DNA of 18,316 nt from Phycisphaerales bacterium UBA1910 (GTDB lineage: Bacteria; Planctomycetota; Phycisphaerae; Phycisphaerales; UBA1924), in NCBI GenBank assembly GCA_002337545.1, contig DDGE01000022.1:95108-113423 (forward strand). The letters are read 5' to 3'. Below, piece after piece: positions 8,571-15,132 of the stretch (positions within the stretch are counted from its first letter, which is position 1; every line of letters starts with the position of its first letter). The notes under the pieces are model-generated. The model saw only the letters and a list, made by a program, of their open reading frames with translations, had not been told where the DNA came from and searched no databases. A program made the translations under genes and the position numbers.

Positions 8571-8604
8571 GAACGGTTCGGCCCGATCGCCCGAACACGA
8601 GTTC
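8571..8604. promoter_or_regulatory. Nested GAAC/GTTC inverted repeats between queA and the 8662 gene
   Basis: Two overlapping palindromes lie in the divergent spacer. GAAC-ACGA-GTTC at 8593-8604 has exactly the GAAC-N4-GTTC form of the Gram-positive-type LexA (DinR) box. Next to it, GTTCGG (8576-8581) and CCGAAC (8591-8596) form a 21-base inverted repeat. A further GAAC begins at 8571. The sites lie about 60-90 bases upstream of both flanking starts. Identity as an operator is inferred. No strong -35/-10 pair was recognised nearby, and the lexA promoter in this window does not carry the GAAC-N4-GTTC form. Confidence 0.35.
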
Positions 8605-8661
8605 ATCCCTGTTCTTTTCGGACGCTCATCGCCGGCACGGCTCGTGCATCGGTTCTTGCGT

Positions 8662-9051
8662 ATGTCGTCCGATCTACCTCTATATACGAACCCGAGCGCG
8701 TGGGGACTCCCGACGCATGGGGCGCGTGTGCACCCGGATCGGGTCGTGATTCCCAAGAAGGTCCCGGACGCGACAACGCCGACGAGGTTCGCACGCGTCC
8801 TGCAGGATACGAACCAGACGCCATACGCGTTGGGCCTCCAGGCCCGCGAACTCTCCGAAGACGCGGTGATCTACCGCCCCGATTGTGCGTCCAAAGGCGT
8901 GCATAGCGGATCTGATGCCGGCTCGAAGCTTCATCCCACGCTCGGTGAGGTGCTCCCTGTCGACGCGGATCCCACGCAGATCAATCGGATCATCACGACG
9001 CGGCAGCAGATTCAACCCGCGACCGGTCGGGCGCTGGATCTGTATCTCTAG
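8662..9051 (+). CDS. Small hypothetical protein, 129 residues
   Basis: I do not recognise this gene. The frame has the G/C-rich third positions and balanced composition of the surrounding real genes, and it ends four bases before the stop of the convergent prepilin-like gene. The product is hydrophilic, with no signal peptide, membrane segment or cysteine-rich motif. It reads MSSDLPLYTNPSAWGLP at the start, then RFARVLQDTNQTPYALGL, ELSEDAVIYRPD and a C-terminal PTQINRIITTRQQIQPATG. The open frame continues upstream to 8284 through the antisense of queA. The ATG at 8662 is the first one outside queA that gives a sensible start, but no ribosome-binding site precedes it; GTG at 8644 is an alternative. 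The upstream GAAC/GTTC palindromes suggest it may be regulated. Confidence 0.6.
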   Translation: MSSDLPLYTNPSAWGLPTHGARVHPDRVVIPKKVPDATTPTRFARVLQDTNQTPYALGLQARELSEDAVIYRPDCASKGVHSGSDAGSKLHPTLGEVLPVDADPTQINRIITTRQQIQPATGRALDLYL

Positions 9052-9055
9052 CCGC

Positions 9056-10108
9056 TCAGTCGTAGTCTGCCCCCTGCAGACCAAAGCGTGTCCATCGGTA
9101 GCGCAGGCTGAGTCGGGTCGAGTCATTCAGGCCGCCCAGCGGGATCGCGTGCGCGTCGAGCGGGATGTAAGTCTGTTCCCATATGGTCCCCCCACCCGGG
9201 AAGTACGAATGATTTGAACGCCGTGACTCCTCCGAGTTGATCGAGCCGTCGAACATGAGTTTCTCGGGTCTCGACAGGTCGTACGCGAACCACGGGTAGC
9301 GTTTCTGCTCGAAATCGAACTCTTCGTGCAAGTGCACCTTCTCTGCGGGGAAGGCGACCTCGCTCATGCGTCGCCCGCCGAGCACGATGTTCGACCCGCT
9401 CGCCGCGTACAAGTGCGGGGTGCTCGAAGTTGGAACATAGAGTGATTCGCCATTGTTTCCGTCGGACTGCCAGGATGCAGGGACGATTGAATAGCTTGAT
9501 GAGAACGCCCAGCGAGACTGGATGTTGTAGTCAGTCCATGAAGCGCTTGAGTCGTAGCCGAAGGGAAGATCGTCGGCATAGGGCACGCCGCTGCCCGAGC
9601 CGTAGGAAAGCGGGCGCTCGTGCCAGTTGAGTTGATTCTGATCCGCCGGATCGATCGCGAGCGTGGAGGTGTTGAAGGCGTCGTTTGAATCGGCGAGATA
9701 ATCGAGCAGCACCAGGTGCGTGAATCGGCGGTGCGGTAGCCGAGAGGTGATCGAGTTGATCTTGTACGCGCCTGTGATCCGCCCCGTTCTTCGTTGGAGG
9801 ATCTCTTGATTCTGGTACGCAGCCGCGTCTTGCCAAGAGCTACCTGTTTTTACACGCCCGTCTGGCAGGGTGTATGCCTCTCCGGGGATCCATGAATAGG
9901 TAAAGATCAGGTCCTTATTGTCGTTCGCGTACGCATCGCGTCCCTGCCCGATCTGCATCAGATTCCCTTTGCTCTGCTCGTTCTCTGCCGCATCCTGCAT
10001 CCTTGTCATCGCGGGCAAGATCGTGAGCGTGAGCGTGGCAAGCACCACGAGCATCACAACCAGTTCAATCAGTGTCATGGCACGCCTGCTGTTGGGCGAG
10101 TTATTCAT
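9056..10108 (-). CDS. Prepilin-like protein, type II secretion/type IV pilin N-terminus (downstream copy)
   Basis: A 350-residue protein with a class III signal (prepilin) N-terminus: a short basic leader ending RRA (residues 8-10), then MTLIELVVMLVVLATLTLTIL with the glutamate at mature position 5 (E15). The leader ends in alanine instead of the usual glycine. The large C-terminal domain contains GQGRDAYANDNKDLIF, LPHRRFTHLVLLDYLAD, AIDPADQNQLNW, LGGRRMSEVAFPAEKVHLHEEF and a C-terminal RYRWTRFGLQGADYD. This resembles the abundant planctomycete proteins with a pseudopilin N-terminus. It is a full-length paralogue of the gene just upstream. Its ATG lies inside the last codons of that gene (eight-base overlap), so the two are probably co-translated. 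It is likely membrane-anchored or assembled by a secretion system; the exact role is unknown. Confidence 0.85.
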   Translation of the reverse strand: MNNSPNSRRAMTLIELVVMLVVLATLTLTILPAMTRMQDAAENEQSKGNLMQIGQGRDAYANDNKDLIFTYSWIPGEAYTLPDGRVKTGSSWQDAAAYQNQEILQRRTGRITGAYKINSITSRLPHRRFTHLVLLDYLADSNDAFNTSTLAIDPADQNQLNWHERPLSYGSGSGVPYADDLPFGYDSSASWTDYNIQSRWAFSSSYSIVPASWQSDGNNGESLYVPTSSTPHLYAASGSNIVLGGRRMSEVAFPAEKVHLHEEFDFEQKRYPWFAYDLSRPEKLMFDGSINSEESRRSNHSYFPGGGTIWEQTYIPLDAHAIPLGGLNDSTRLSLRYRWTRFGLQGADYD

Positions 10109-11147
10109 AATCGACCCCCTGCAGCCCGCCCTGCGTCCAGCGATAACGCATATTCAGTTCGGTCTGATCGTTGAAGCCGCCCAGCGGGAGCGGGAAGTGT
10201 TCTAGAGGCACATAGCGCTGACGCCAGACATTGTTCGGGTCGGCGGGTGAGTAGGAATCGTTTGCTTCGCCAGAACTCAGATTGTTGAGTGACCCGTCGA
10301 ACATCAGCTTCTCAACGCGGGCATGGTCGTAGGCGAACCACGGGTAGCGGTTCTGCTCGCGATCAAAGTCCTCGTGCATATGAACCTTCTGCGATGGGAA
10401 CGCGACCTCGGTCGTGGAGCGACCACTCAGGTCTGCGTTGCCGCCACCCGCAAAGAGATGGGGTGTATCTGAGACTGGTTGGTACCCGTCGGGCCCGTCG
10501 GCCTGCCATGACGCAGGAACAACGTCATAGCTCGTTGAAAACGCCCATCGCTGCAGTATTCCACTTTGGGACCAGTTTGGGTCTGTGTCATAGCCGTTGG
10601 ATACGCCCTGTGCGTAGGGCAACCCACTCACCGAATCATACTGCAGCGGGTGCTCGCTCCAGACGAGCCGGTTCTGGTCCGCGGGGTCGATCGCGAGTTG
10701 ATCGTCGTTGAATACGGAATCGTCATCACCCGCGAGGAAATCGATGAGGATGAGGTGTGTGAACCGGCGATGCGGGAGTCGCCCGGACATTGACCTGAAC
10801 TTCGTGACGCCGGTGATGCGTCCGGTGCGACGCATGAGGATCTCCAGATTCTGATTCACGGCCGCATCTTCCCAGCTGTTGCCGATCTTTGTGCGCCCGT
10901 CCGGCAGCGTGTACGATTCGCCCGGGATCCAGTTGTACGAGAAGATCCGGTCCTTGTTGTCCAGCGCGTACTGGTCGCGTCCCTGCCCGAGTTGCATCAG
11001 CTTTGCCCGGCTCTGCTCGTTCTCTGCTTTGTCGCGGACGGACGCAAGCGCGGGGAGGATCGTGAGGGTGAGCGTCGAGACGATCACGATCGTCACGAGC
11101 AGCTCGACCAGCGACATCGCGTGTCTGGGTCTTGGTTTGGGCATCAT
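10101..11147 (-). CDS. Prepilin-like protein, type II secretion/type IV pilin N-terminus (upstream copy)
   Basis: A 348-residue paralogue of the next gene downstream, matching it from the leader to the last residue. The leader MMPKPRPRHA is followed by MSLVELLVTIVIVSTLTLTIL, with cleavage expected between A10 and M11 and glutamate E15 at mature position 5. Shared blocks are GQGRDQYALDNKDRIF, the WIPGESYTLPDGRTKIGNSW region, LPHRRFTHLILIDFLAG, AIDPADQNRLVW, STTEVAFPSQKVHMHEDF, RYPWFAYDHARVEKLMFDGS and RYRWTQGGLQGVDYE. The frame is open to 11237, but ATG at 11147 has GAGAG five bases upstream and gives a start aligned with the paralogue. It is divergent from the lipoprotein-dprA pair. The minus-strand promoter was not clear. 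The function of the pair is unknown. Confidence 0.85.
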   Translation of the reverse strand: MMPKPRPRHAMSLVELLVTIVIVSTLTLTILPALASVRDKAENEQSRAKLMQLGQGRDQYALDNKDRIFSYNWIPGESYTLPDGRTKIGNSWEDAAVNQNLEILMRRTGRITGVTKFRSMSGRLPHRRFTHLILIDFLAGDDDSVFNDDQLAIDPADQNRLVWSEHPLQYDSVSGLPYAQGVSNGYDTDPNWSQSGILQRWAFSTSYDVVPASWQADGPDGYQPVSDTPHLFAGGGNADLSGRSTTEVAFPSQKVHMHEDFDREQNRYPWFAYDHARVEKLMFDGSLNNLSSGEANDSYSPADPNNVWRQRYVPLEHFPLPLGGFNDQTELNMRYRWTQGGLQGVDYE

Positions 11148-11193
11148 CCGGTCTCTCAAAGCAAATGAAATAATGATCAATGGCAACACCCCT

Positions 11194-11222
11194 TTGCAGG
11201 GTGTGCGTGCCCATGCTACCAT
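11194..11222 (+). promoter_or_regulatory. Predicted sigma70-type promoter of the lipoprotein-dprA operon
   Basis: TTGCAG (11194-11199) and TACCAT (11217-11222) are separated by exactly 17 bases and lie 65 bases upstream of the lipoprotein start. The -35 hexamer falls within a small inverted repeat, ACACCC (11186-11191) with GGGTGT (11199-11204). The assignment rests on spacing and similarity to consensus only. Confidence 0.45.
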
Positions 11223-11287
11223 ACAACACGCAAACAACCATGCGAAATCTCAGATTCGATCGGCGAATTGGAATGGGGACTCTATCT

Positions 11288-11725
11288 ATGAAACGCAGAT
11301 CGCTATTCACACAATCATTACTTGTCGTCCTGATCGCATCGCCGACGATGATGCTCGGTGGCTGCAGGGTGATCAAAAAGAACAAGGACGCGAGCGCCAT
11401 GGTGGAACGACTCGAAAACGCTCCGCCCGTCCGGCTCGAAGCACTCGGCAAACACCATATGCTCGTGATGCAGGCCCCGCACCCGGGCTGGTCCTACCGG
11501 CTCGATCGCGATGAGCGAGATCGTGATGGCTGGGTCGTGTATATCACGATCCGCAAGCCCGACCCCGCGTTCATGTATCCCCAGCGGATCGTGGACAAAC
11601 GGCTCCTTACAGAAGTGGAAGCGGATCAGCCCATCCGCGTGATGGCGCGGATGCTTGAGCACAACGAGAAGGGCAACAAGGACCAGTACGCCCCGCTCAG
11701 TTTCGCGGAGCCCGGCTCGTCATGA
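11288..11725 (+). CDS. Small predicted lipoprotein
   Basis: A 145-residue protein with a type II signal peptide: basic MKRR, a hydrophobic core, then the lipobox LGGC with the modified cysteine at residue 26. The mature part of about 120 residues is hydrophilic and has no domain I recognise; it contains HHMLVMQAPHPGWSYRLD, WVVYITIRKPDP and a predicted beta-rich pattern. The frame is open from 11180, but only the ATG at 11288 has both a signal peptide and a ribosome-binding site (GGGGA about nine bases upstream). Its TGA overlaps the dprA ATG (ATGA), so the two are co-transcribed. A functional link between an envelope lipoprotein and DNA uptake is possible but unproven. Confidence 0.75.
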   Translation: MKRRSLFTQSLLVVLIASPTMMLGGCRVIKKNKDASAMVERLENAPPVRLEALGKHHMLVMQAPHPGWSYRLDRDERDRDGWVVYITIRKPDPAFMYPQRIVDKRLLTEVEADQPIRVMARMLEHNEKGNKDQYAPLSFAEPGSS

Positions 11726-12912
11726 GTTCGGCGGAGGGGACAACAGGTCCGGCGCCGGGAGCATGCTCTGAGCGCGGGCGCTCGATCCTCGCGCTCACGC
11801 TCGTGCCAGGGCTCGGGCCCGTGCGGATCGCGAATCTGATCGAATCGCTCGGATCGATCGACGCCGTCCTCGGTGCGACCGCATCGCGGATCGGGCAGGT
11901 CCCCGGGATCGGATCAAAGACCGCCTCGAGCATCGCCACGCACCTGCACAAGTCGATCGACAAGGTCGACGAGGAACTCGAACGCATCGCGGATCAAGCA
12001 GCGCATGTTCTCGCGATCGGAGACCCCGGATACCCCCCGCTGCTCGCGTCGATTCCGGGTGCGCCGCCGATCCTGACGATCAGAGGGCACCTCGACATCG
12101 AGAAGACACACAAGTATCCGTGCGCGATCGTGGGTTCGCGTGATTGCAGCATCTACGGCGTGGAGCAGGCGGGGATCTTCGCGAGCGCGATGGGCAGCGC
12201 CGGGGTGTGCATTGTGTCGGGCGGGGCACGCGGGATCGATACGGCGGCTCATCGCGGGGCACTGAACGCGAACGGGCAATCGATCGTGGTCCTCGGGTGT
12301 GGGATTGCGCACGCGTACCCGCCTGAGAACGCGACGCTTTTCGATGAGGTTGTCGAAGGAGGCGGCGCGGTTGTCTCCGAACTCCCCATCCAAACGAAAC
12401 CCGACGCCAAGAACTTCCCGGCGCGAAACCGGATCATCTCCGGTTTGTCCCTCGGGGTGCTTGTGATCGAAGCCGGGCGTAAATCCGGAGCACTCATCAC
12501 CGCCCGCCATGCGAACGAGGATCACGGGCGTGAGGTCATGGCGCTCCCGGGGCGGGTGGATTCCCCGAGCAGTGCCGGCTCGTTGGATCTGCTCCGTGAC
12601 GGCGCGCATCTCGTTGTGGAACCTGCAGATGTGCTCAACATCCTCCGTCAGGATGCGCGGCATTTCTTCTTCGGAACGCACGAAGCGAAGACCAAAGACC
12701 CCGTCCGCTCACCCAGGCCCATACCCGAGCCGCTCCCTGAGCCCGAGGGCGTTCTGGGCGAGATCTATCGCGTCATGACCGAGCCGATGAGTGCGGATGC
12801 GCTCTCGGAATCATTGGATATGGACCCGGGGTCGCTGCGATCGCAGCTGACGATGCTGGAAATCCAGGGGCTGATCCGTCGCGAGGGATCTTTGTTCGTT
12901 CGCGTCCGATAA
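11722..12912 (+). CDS. dprA: DNA-processing protein DprA (Smf)
   Basis: Protects incoming single-stranded DNA during natural transformation and loads RecA on it; it acts in the cytoplasm. The 396 residues show three parts. A helix-hairpin-helix-like N-terminus (about 20-75) contains LVPGLGPVRIANLIESLGS and IGQVPGIGSKTAS. The Rossmann-like core contains IVGSRDCSIYG, the diagnostic SGGARGIDTAAHRGAL (S166-D173 onward), VVLGCGIAHAYPPEN, FPARNRIISGLS, VIEAGRKSGALITARHANE and VMALPGRVDSPSSAGSLDLLRDGA. The C-terminal winged helix contains MSADALSESLDMDPGSLRSQLTMLEIQGLI. The core glycine motif reads SGGARG where SGLARG or SGGARG are both usual. It is coupled to the upstream lipoprotein gene by ATGA. 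No terminator is obvious after it. Confidence 0.96.
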   Translation: MSSAEGTTGPAPGACSERGRSILALTLVPGLGPVRIANLIESLGSIDAVLGATASRIGQVPGIGSKTASSIATHLHKSIDKVDEELERIADQAAHVLAIGDPGYPPLLASIPGAPPILTIRGHLDIEKTHKYPCAIVGSRDCSIYGVEQAGIFASAMGSAGVCIVSGGARGIDTAAHRGALNANGQSIVVLGCGIAHAYPPENATLFDEVVEGGGAVVSELPIQTKPDAKNFPARNRIISGLSLGVLVIEAGRKSGALITARHANEDHGREVMALPGRVDSPSSAGSLDLLRDGAHLVVEPADVLNILRQDARHFFFGTHEAKTKDPVRSPRPIPEPLPEPEGVLGEIYRVMTEPMSADALSESLDMDPGSLRSQLTMLEIQGLIRREGSLFVRVR

Positions 12913-13030
12913 TGCGGGTTTTGGACTCACAATCGCTGGTTTCGGCATCTTTTGCGCCTCAATTGTTCGGGCATGTTCGGGTATTTGAGCCTTGTTTTTG
13001 AGTCGATATGCAGGGTTTGTTCGGTTTTCC

Positions 13031-13059
13031 TTGTCGTCCGGACCATGATCGGCTACAAT
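13031..13059 (+). promoter_or_regulatory. Predicted sigma70-type promoter of the 13174 ORF and lexA
   Basis: TTGTCG (13031-13036) and TACAAT (13054-13059) are separated by 17 bases, a near-consensus arrangement. Transcription would begin near 13066, leaving a leader of about 110 bases before the 13174 ORF and about 450 bases before lexA. GTTCGG at 13019-13024 lies just upstream of the -35 hexamer, and a GTTCGGG direct repeat lies at 12965-12971 and 12975-12981. These could be repressor contacts. Confidence 0.55.
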
Positions 13060-13097
13060 ATACCAAACAAACAGGGTTGAAATGCTATTGCTCTTTT

Positions 13098-13149
13098 GTT
13101 CTGATACCCGATCAGAACTGTCACAGGACGGTCGTGACGACTCGTCCTG
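13098..13149 (+). promoter_or_regulatory. Palindromic leader elements upstream of lexA
   Basis: GTTCTGAT (13098-13105) and ATCAGAAC (13111-13118) form a perfect 8-base inverted repeat with a 5-base centre. CAGGACG (13124-13130) and CGTCCTG (13143-13149) form a second one. Both lie downstream of the predicted transcription start. They could be an operator (for example a LexA autoregulatory site of the form GTTC-N13-GAAC), RNA hairpins controlling translation, or both. The sequence shows the symmetry; the role is inferred. Confidence 0.4.
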
Positions 13150-13173
13150 AAGACACGAAAGACGAGTAAAGAC

Positions 13174-13719
13174 ATGAGCACCAGCAGCCCAACACTGTTA
13201 CGACTTGGCCCCGGCGGCGACTATGTATCTGACTTTCACGAGTCCCCACGCCGGGCGGGACTCATTCAGGTGCTCCGTCGCGGATTCCGCGGCTGGATGA
13301 CACGCGTGGAAACAGAACCGCTGCAATGTGAAACGCAGCAGATGTCCCACGCGGAGACGATCGGGCTGTTGCAGATTGCGCAGCAACTCATCGGAACGCA
13401 GCGCGATCTTCTGGGACAGGCCCAGGAAACGCTTGGGAGACTGAACGCAACGACGAGCACTCAACCCGTTCCACGAAACGCGACGGGCTATGACTCGACT
13501 CGAAAGGATGAGCAACATGAATCTCACACCCAAACAGCTTCGGATTCTGCAGTTGATCCGCGATTCTCGTATTCGCCGTGGCTATTCCCCAACGATGCAG
13601 GAGCTCGCCGACGAAATCGGGGTCAGCAAGGTCACGGTCTTCGAGCATGTCGAAGCGCTCATCAAAAAGGGAGCGCTCGTTCGCGAAGCGAACAAGGCAC
13701 GCTCTTTATCGATCGCTGA
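13174..13719 (+). CDS. Hypothetical ORF upstream of, and overlapping, lexA
   Basis: I do not recognise this product. The ATG at 13174 follows the predicted promoter and leader, and the first 105 or so codons look protein-like: MSTSSPTLLRLGPGGDYV, ESPRRAGLIQVLRRGFRGW, then MSHAETIGLLQIAQQLIG and TQRDLLGQAQETLGRL, which could form an amphipathic helix or coiled coil. Ribosome-binding sequence is weak (AAAGACGAG well upstream). The frame then runs past the lexA start in another frame for about 200 bases, where it becomes Arg/Ser-rich and reads like a shadow of lexA. Either the protein really extends into lexA, or a stop was lost, or this is not a gene. The first half is more believable than the second. 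Confidence 0.45.
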   Translation: MSTSSPTLLRLGPGGDYVSDFHESPRRAGLIQVLRRGFRGWMTRVETEPLQCETQQMSHAETIGLLQIAQQLIGTQRDLLGQAQETLGRLNATTSTQPVPRNATGYDSTRKDEQHESHTQTASDSAVDPRFSYSPWLFPNDAGARRRNRGQQGHGLRACRSAHQKGSARSRSEQGTLFIDR

Positions 13720-14128
13720 GGGGATCTCTGTTCCCGACGAGTCGCGTCCGCTCAAGTTCCCGCTCGTGGGCAAGATCGCCGCCGGGTACCCGATCGAGAA
13801 GGTCGCGGACGCCGACGAGATTGATCTTGTCGAGTTCCTTTCGACAGTCGACAAGGCGGGTTCGACCTTCGCGCTCCAGGTCGACGGCGAATCCATGCGT
13901 GACGAGGGCATCCTCGACGGCGACCTCGTTCTCCTCGAACGCGCTCAGGTCGCCCGCAACGGCGATCGCGTCGTCGCGCTGCTGGAGGACGGATCCACGA
14001 CACTCAAGACCTTCTTCAAGGAACCGGATCACATCCGCTTGCAGCCCGCGAACCCGGACTTCGAGCCGATCCGCGTGAAGTTCTGTCAGATCCAGGGGAT
14101 CGTCAAGGGTGTCGTGCGCCGGTACTGA
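13517..14128 (+). CDS. lexA: SOS-response transcriptional repressor LexA
   Basis: Represses DNA-damage-response genes and inactivates itself by RecA-stimulated self-cleavage. The 203-residue protein has an N-terminal winged helix (residues 1-70) with MQELADEIGVSKVTVFEHVEALIKKGAL as the DNA-reading part. The C-terminal S24 peptidase domain contains the cleavage site IAAGYP (A89-G90), catalytic serine S126 in GESMRDEGILDGD, and lysine K164 in TTLKTFF. Their spacing matches known LexA proteins. The frame is open from 13445 and has ATGs at 13490 and 13508. The ATG at 13517 is preferred because AAGGA lies eight bases upstream and the protein then starts MNLTPKQLRIL as usual. It may be co-transcribed with the overlapping upstream ORF, and is followed by a clear terminator. 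Confidence 0.96.
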   Translation: MNLTPKQLRILQLIRDSRIRRGYSPTMQELADEIGVSKVTVFEHVEALIKKGALVREANKARSLSIAEGISVPDESRPLKFPLVGKIAAGYPIEKVADADEIDLVEFLSTVDKAGSTFALQVDGESMRDEGILDGDLVLLERAQVARNGDRVVALLEDGSTTLKTFFKEPDHIRLQPANPDFEPIRVKFCQIQGIVKGVVRRY

Positions 14129-14167
14129 TCTTCTTCTCGTACTGGCTGAGATACGAACGATGCGTTC

Positions 14168-14200
14168 ATGGCTGCTCGTGCTGAGCGGCCATTTTATTTG
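14168..14200 (+). terminator. Intrinsic terminator of lexA
   Basis: ATGGCTGCTC (14168-14177) pairs with GAGCGGCCAT (14183-14192), including one U-G pair, around the loop GTGCT, followed by TTTATTTG. It lies 40 bases after the lexA stop, between convergent lexA and ispD. The T-rich tail is present only for plus-strand transcription. Confidence 0.75.
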
Positions 14201-14210
14201 ATGCCGCGTC

Positions 14211-15020
14211 TCAGAACCGCTTGTGCGTCGGTCGCTCGCTCGGGCCTTTGACGCCCATGATTGCGCGAACCAAGGGTAGGTCACCCGCACGCGTGAGCTT
14301 GATGTTCTGCGGATCGCCCTCGACGATGACTACTGGTTCGCCCAATCGCTCGACGAGCCCCGCGTCATCGGTCGAACTCAGGTCGTCCTGCGCATACGCA
14401 CGCGCGAGGAGTTCGCGCTCGAACACCTGAGGGGTTTGCACCTGCATCAGGTTCGTACGATCAATCGTTGAATCGACCCGATGCATCGAGTGCCTGGTGC
14501 CAACGCCAAGGATGGACGCGACAGGATCGACTTCCGAGCTGTCATCGAGCGGGTCAGGATCGATGCGTTTGAGCGTGTCGCTCACGGGTGTGCCCGGGAC
14601 CACGGCGGGATGGGTCTTGGCGGCATCGAACAGACGATCGATCAACGCCGCGTTTGTCGCGGGGCGTGCCGCGTCGTGGATCGCGATGTGGGTGCAGGAC
14701 GCATCAACGACCCGCAACGCGTTGGCGACGGTTTCGTACCGGTGGTCTTTGCCGCCCTGCACGAGCGTGGCGCCGAGGAGCGAGATGCGATCCGCGTGGC
14801 GGAGCTTGAAGTCCGCGAACGCGTCATCGTCGTGCGGGCCCGCGACAATAACCTGCGCGACTTCTTCGCGGGTATTGAAGAGCTCGATCGAGCGTTGGAG
14901 CACGGTCTTGCCCCCGAGGTCTTCATCGAGCTTTGAGCGGCCGGTTCCGAGCGGATCGTCCGCACCCGAGTTGTAACGAGTAGATGAACCGGCGGCCGGG
15001 ATGATGACAGAGATGCGCAT
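14211..15020 (-). CDS. ispD: 2-C-methyl-D-erythritol 4-phosphate cytidylyltransferase IspD
   Basis: Joins CTP and MEP to give CDP-methylerythritol, the third step of the non-mevalonate isoprenoid pathway, in the cytoplasm. The 269-residue protein has IIPAAGSSTRY (7-16), a lysine-containing SKLDEDLGGKTV, VQGGKDHRYETVANAL, IHDAARP, VPGTPVSDTLKRI, QTPQVFERELL, TDDAGLVERLGEPV and GDPQNIKLTRAGDLPL. All are standard IspD blocks. The loop between the arginine at 15 and the lysine at 30 is longer than in the E. coli enzyme, and RYETV replaces the more usual RxxSV. It is not fused to or followed by ispF. A TATACT box lies five bases before the ATG and there is no ribosome-binding site, so a leaderless transcript is possible, but no matching -35 is clear. 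Confidence 0.95.
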   Translation of the reverse strand: MRISVIIPAAGSSTRYNSGADDPLGTGRSKLDEDLGGKTVLQRSIELFNTREEVAQVIVAGPHDDDAFADFKLRHADRISLLGATLVQGGKDHRYETVANALRVVDASCTHIAIHDAARPATNAALIDRLFDAAKTHPAVVPGTPVSDTLKRIDPDPLDDSSEVDPVASILGVGTRHSMHRVDSTIDRTNLMQVQTPQVFERELLARAYAQDDLSSTDDAGLVERLGEPVVIVEGDPQNIKLTRAGDLPLVRAIMGVKGPSERPTHKRF

Positions 15021-15035
15021 AGGACAGTATAGATC

Positions 15036-15075
15036 TCAAAGAAAAGACGGGGCCGACATGTGAACATCGACCCCG
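15036..15075 (-). terminator. Intrinsic terminator of the spondin-like PEP-CTERM gene
   Basis: Read on the minus strand, bases 15075 to 15048 form a 12-pair stem (CGGGGTCGATGT with ATGTCGGCCCCG, three pairs being G-U) around a UCAC loop, followed by TCTTTTCTTTG. On the plus strand the same sequence has mismatches at the wobble positions, so it is directional. It separates this gene from ispD. Confidence 0.75.
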
Positions 15076-15132
15076 CCATCTCCTCGCGGAGAACACGATG
15101 CGGGAAGAGAGATGAAGAGAGAAGAATCTGGC

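Noticed and set aside
8680..9126. Minus-strand open frame of 148 codons opposite the 8662 gene
   Set aside because: It begins inside the prepilin-like gene and has Arg-rich composition; the plus-strand frame has the better codon pattern.
13198..13533. Minus-strand open frame of 111 codons opposite the 13174 ORF
   Set aside because: It has no ribosome-binding site or recognisable motif, and the plus-strand frame follows a promoter and is the more protein-like of the two.
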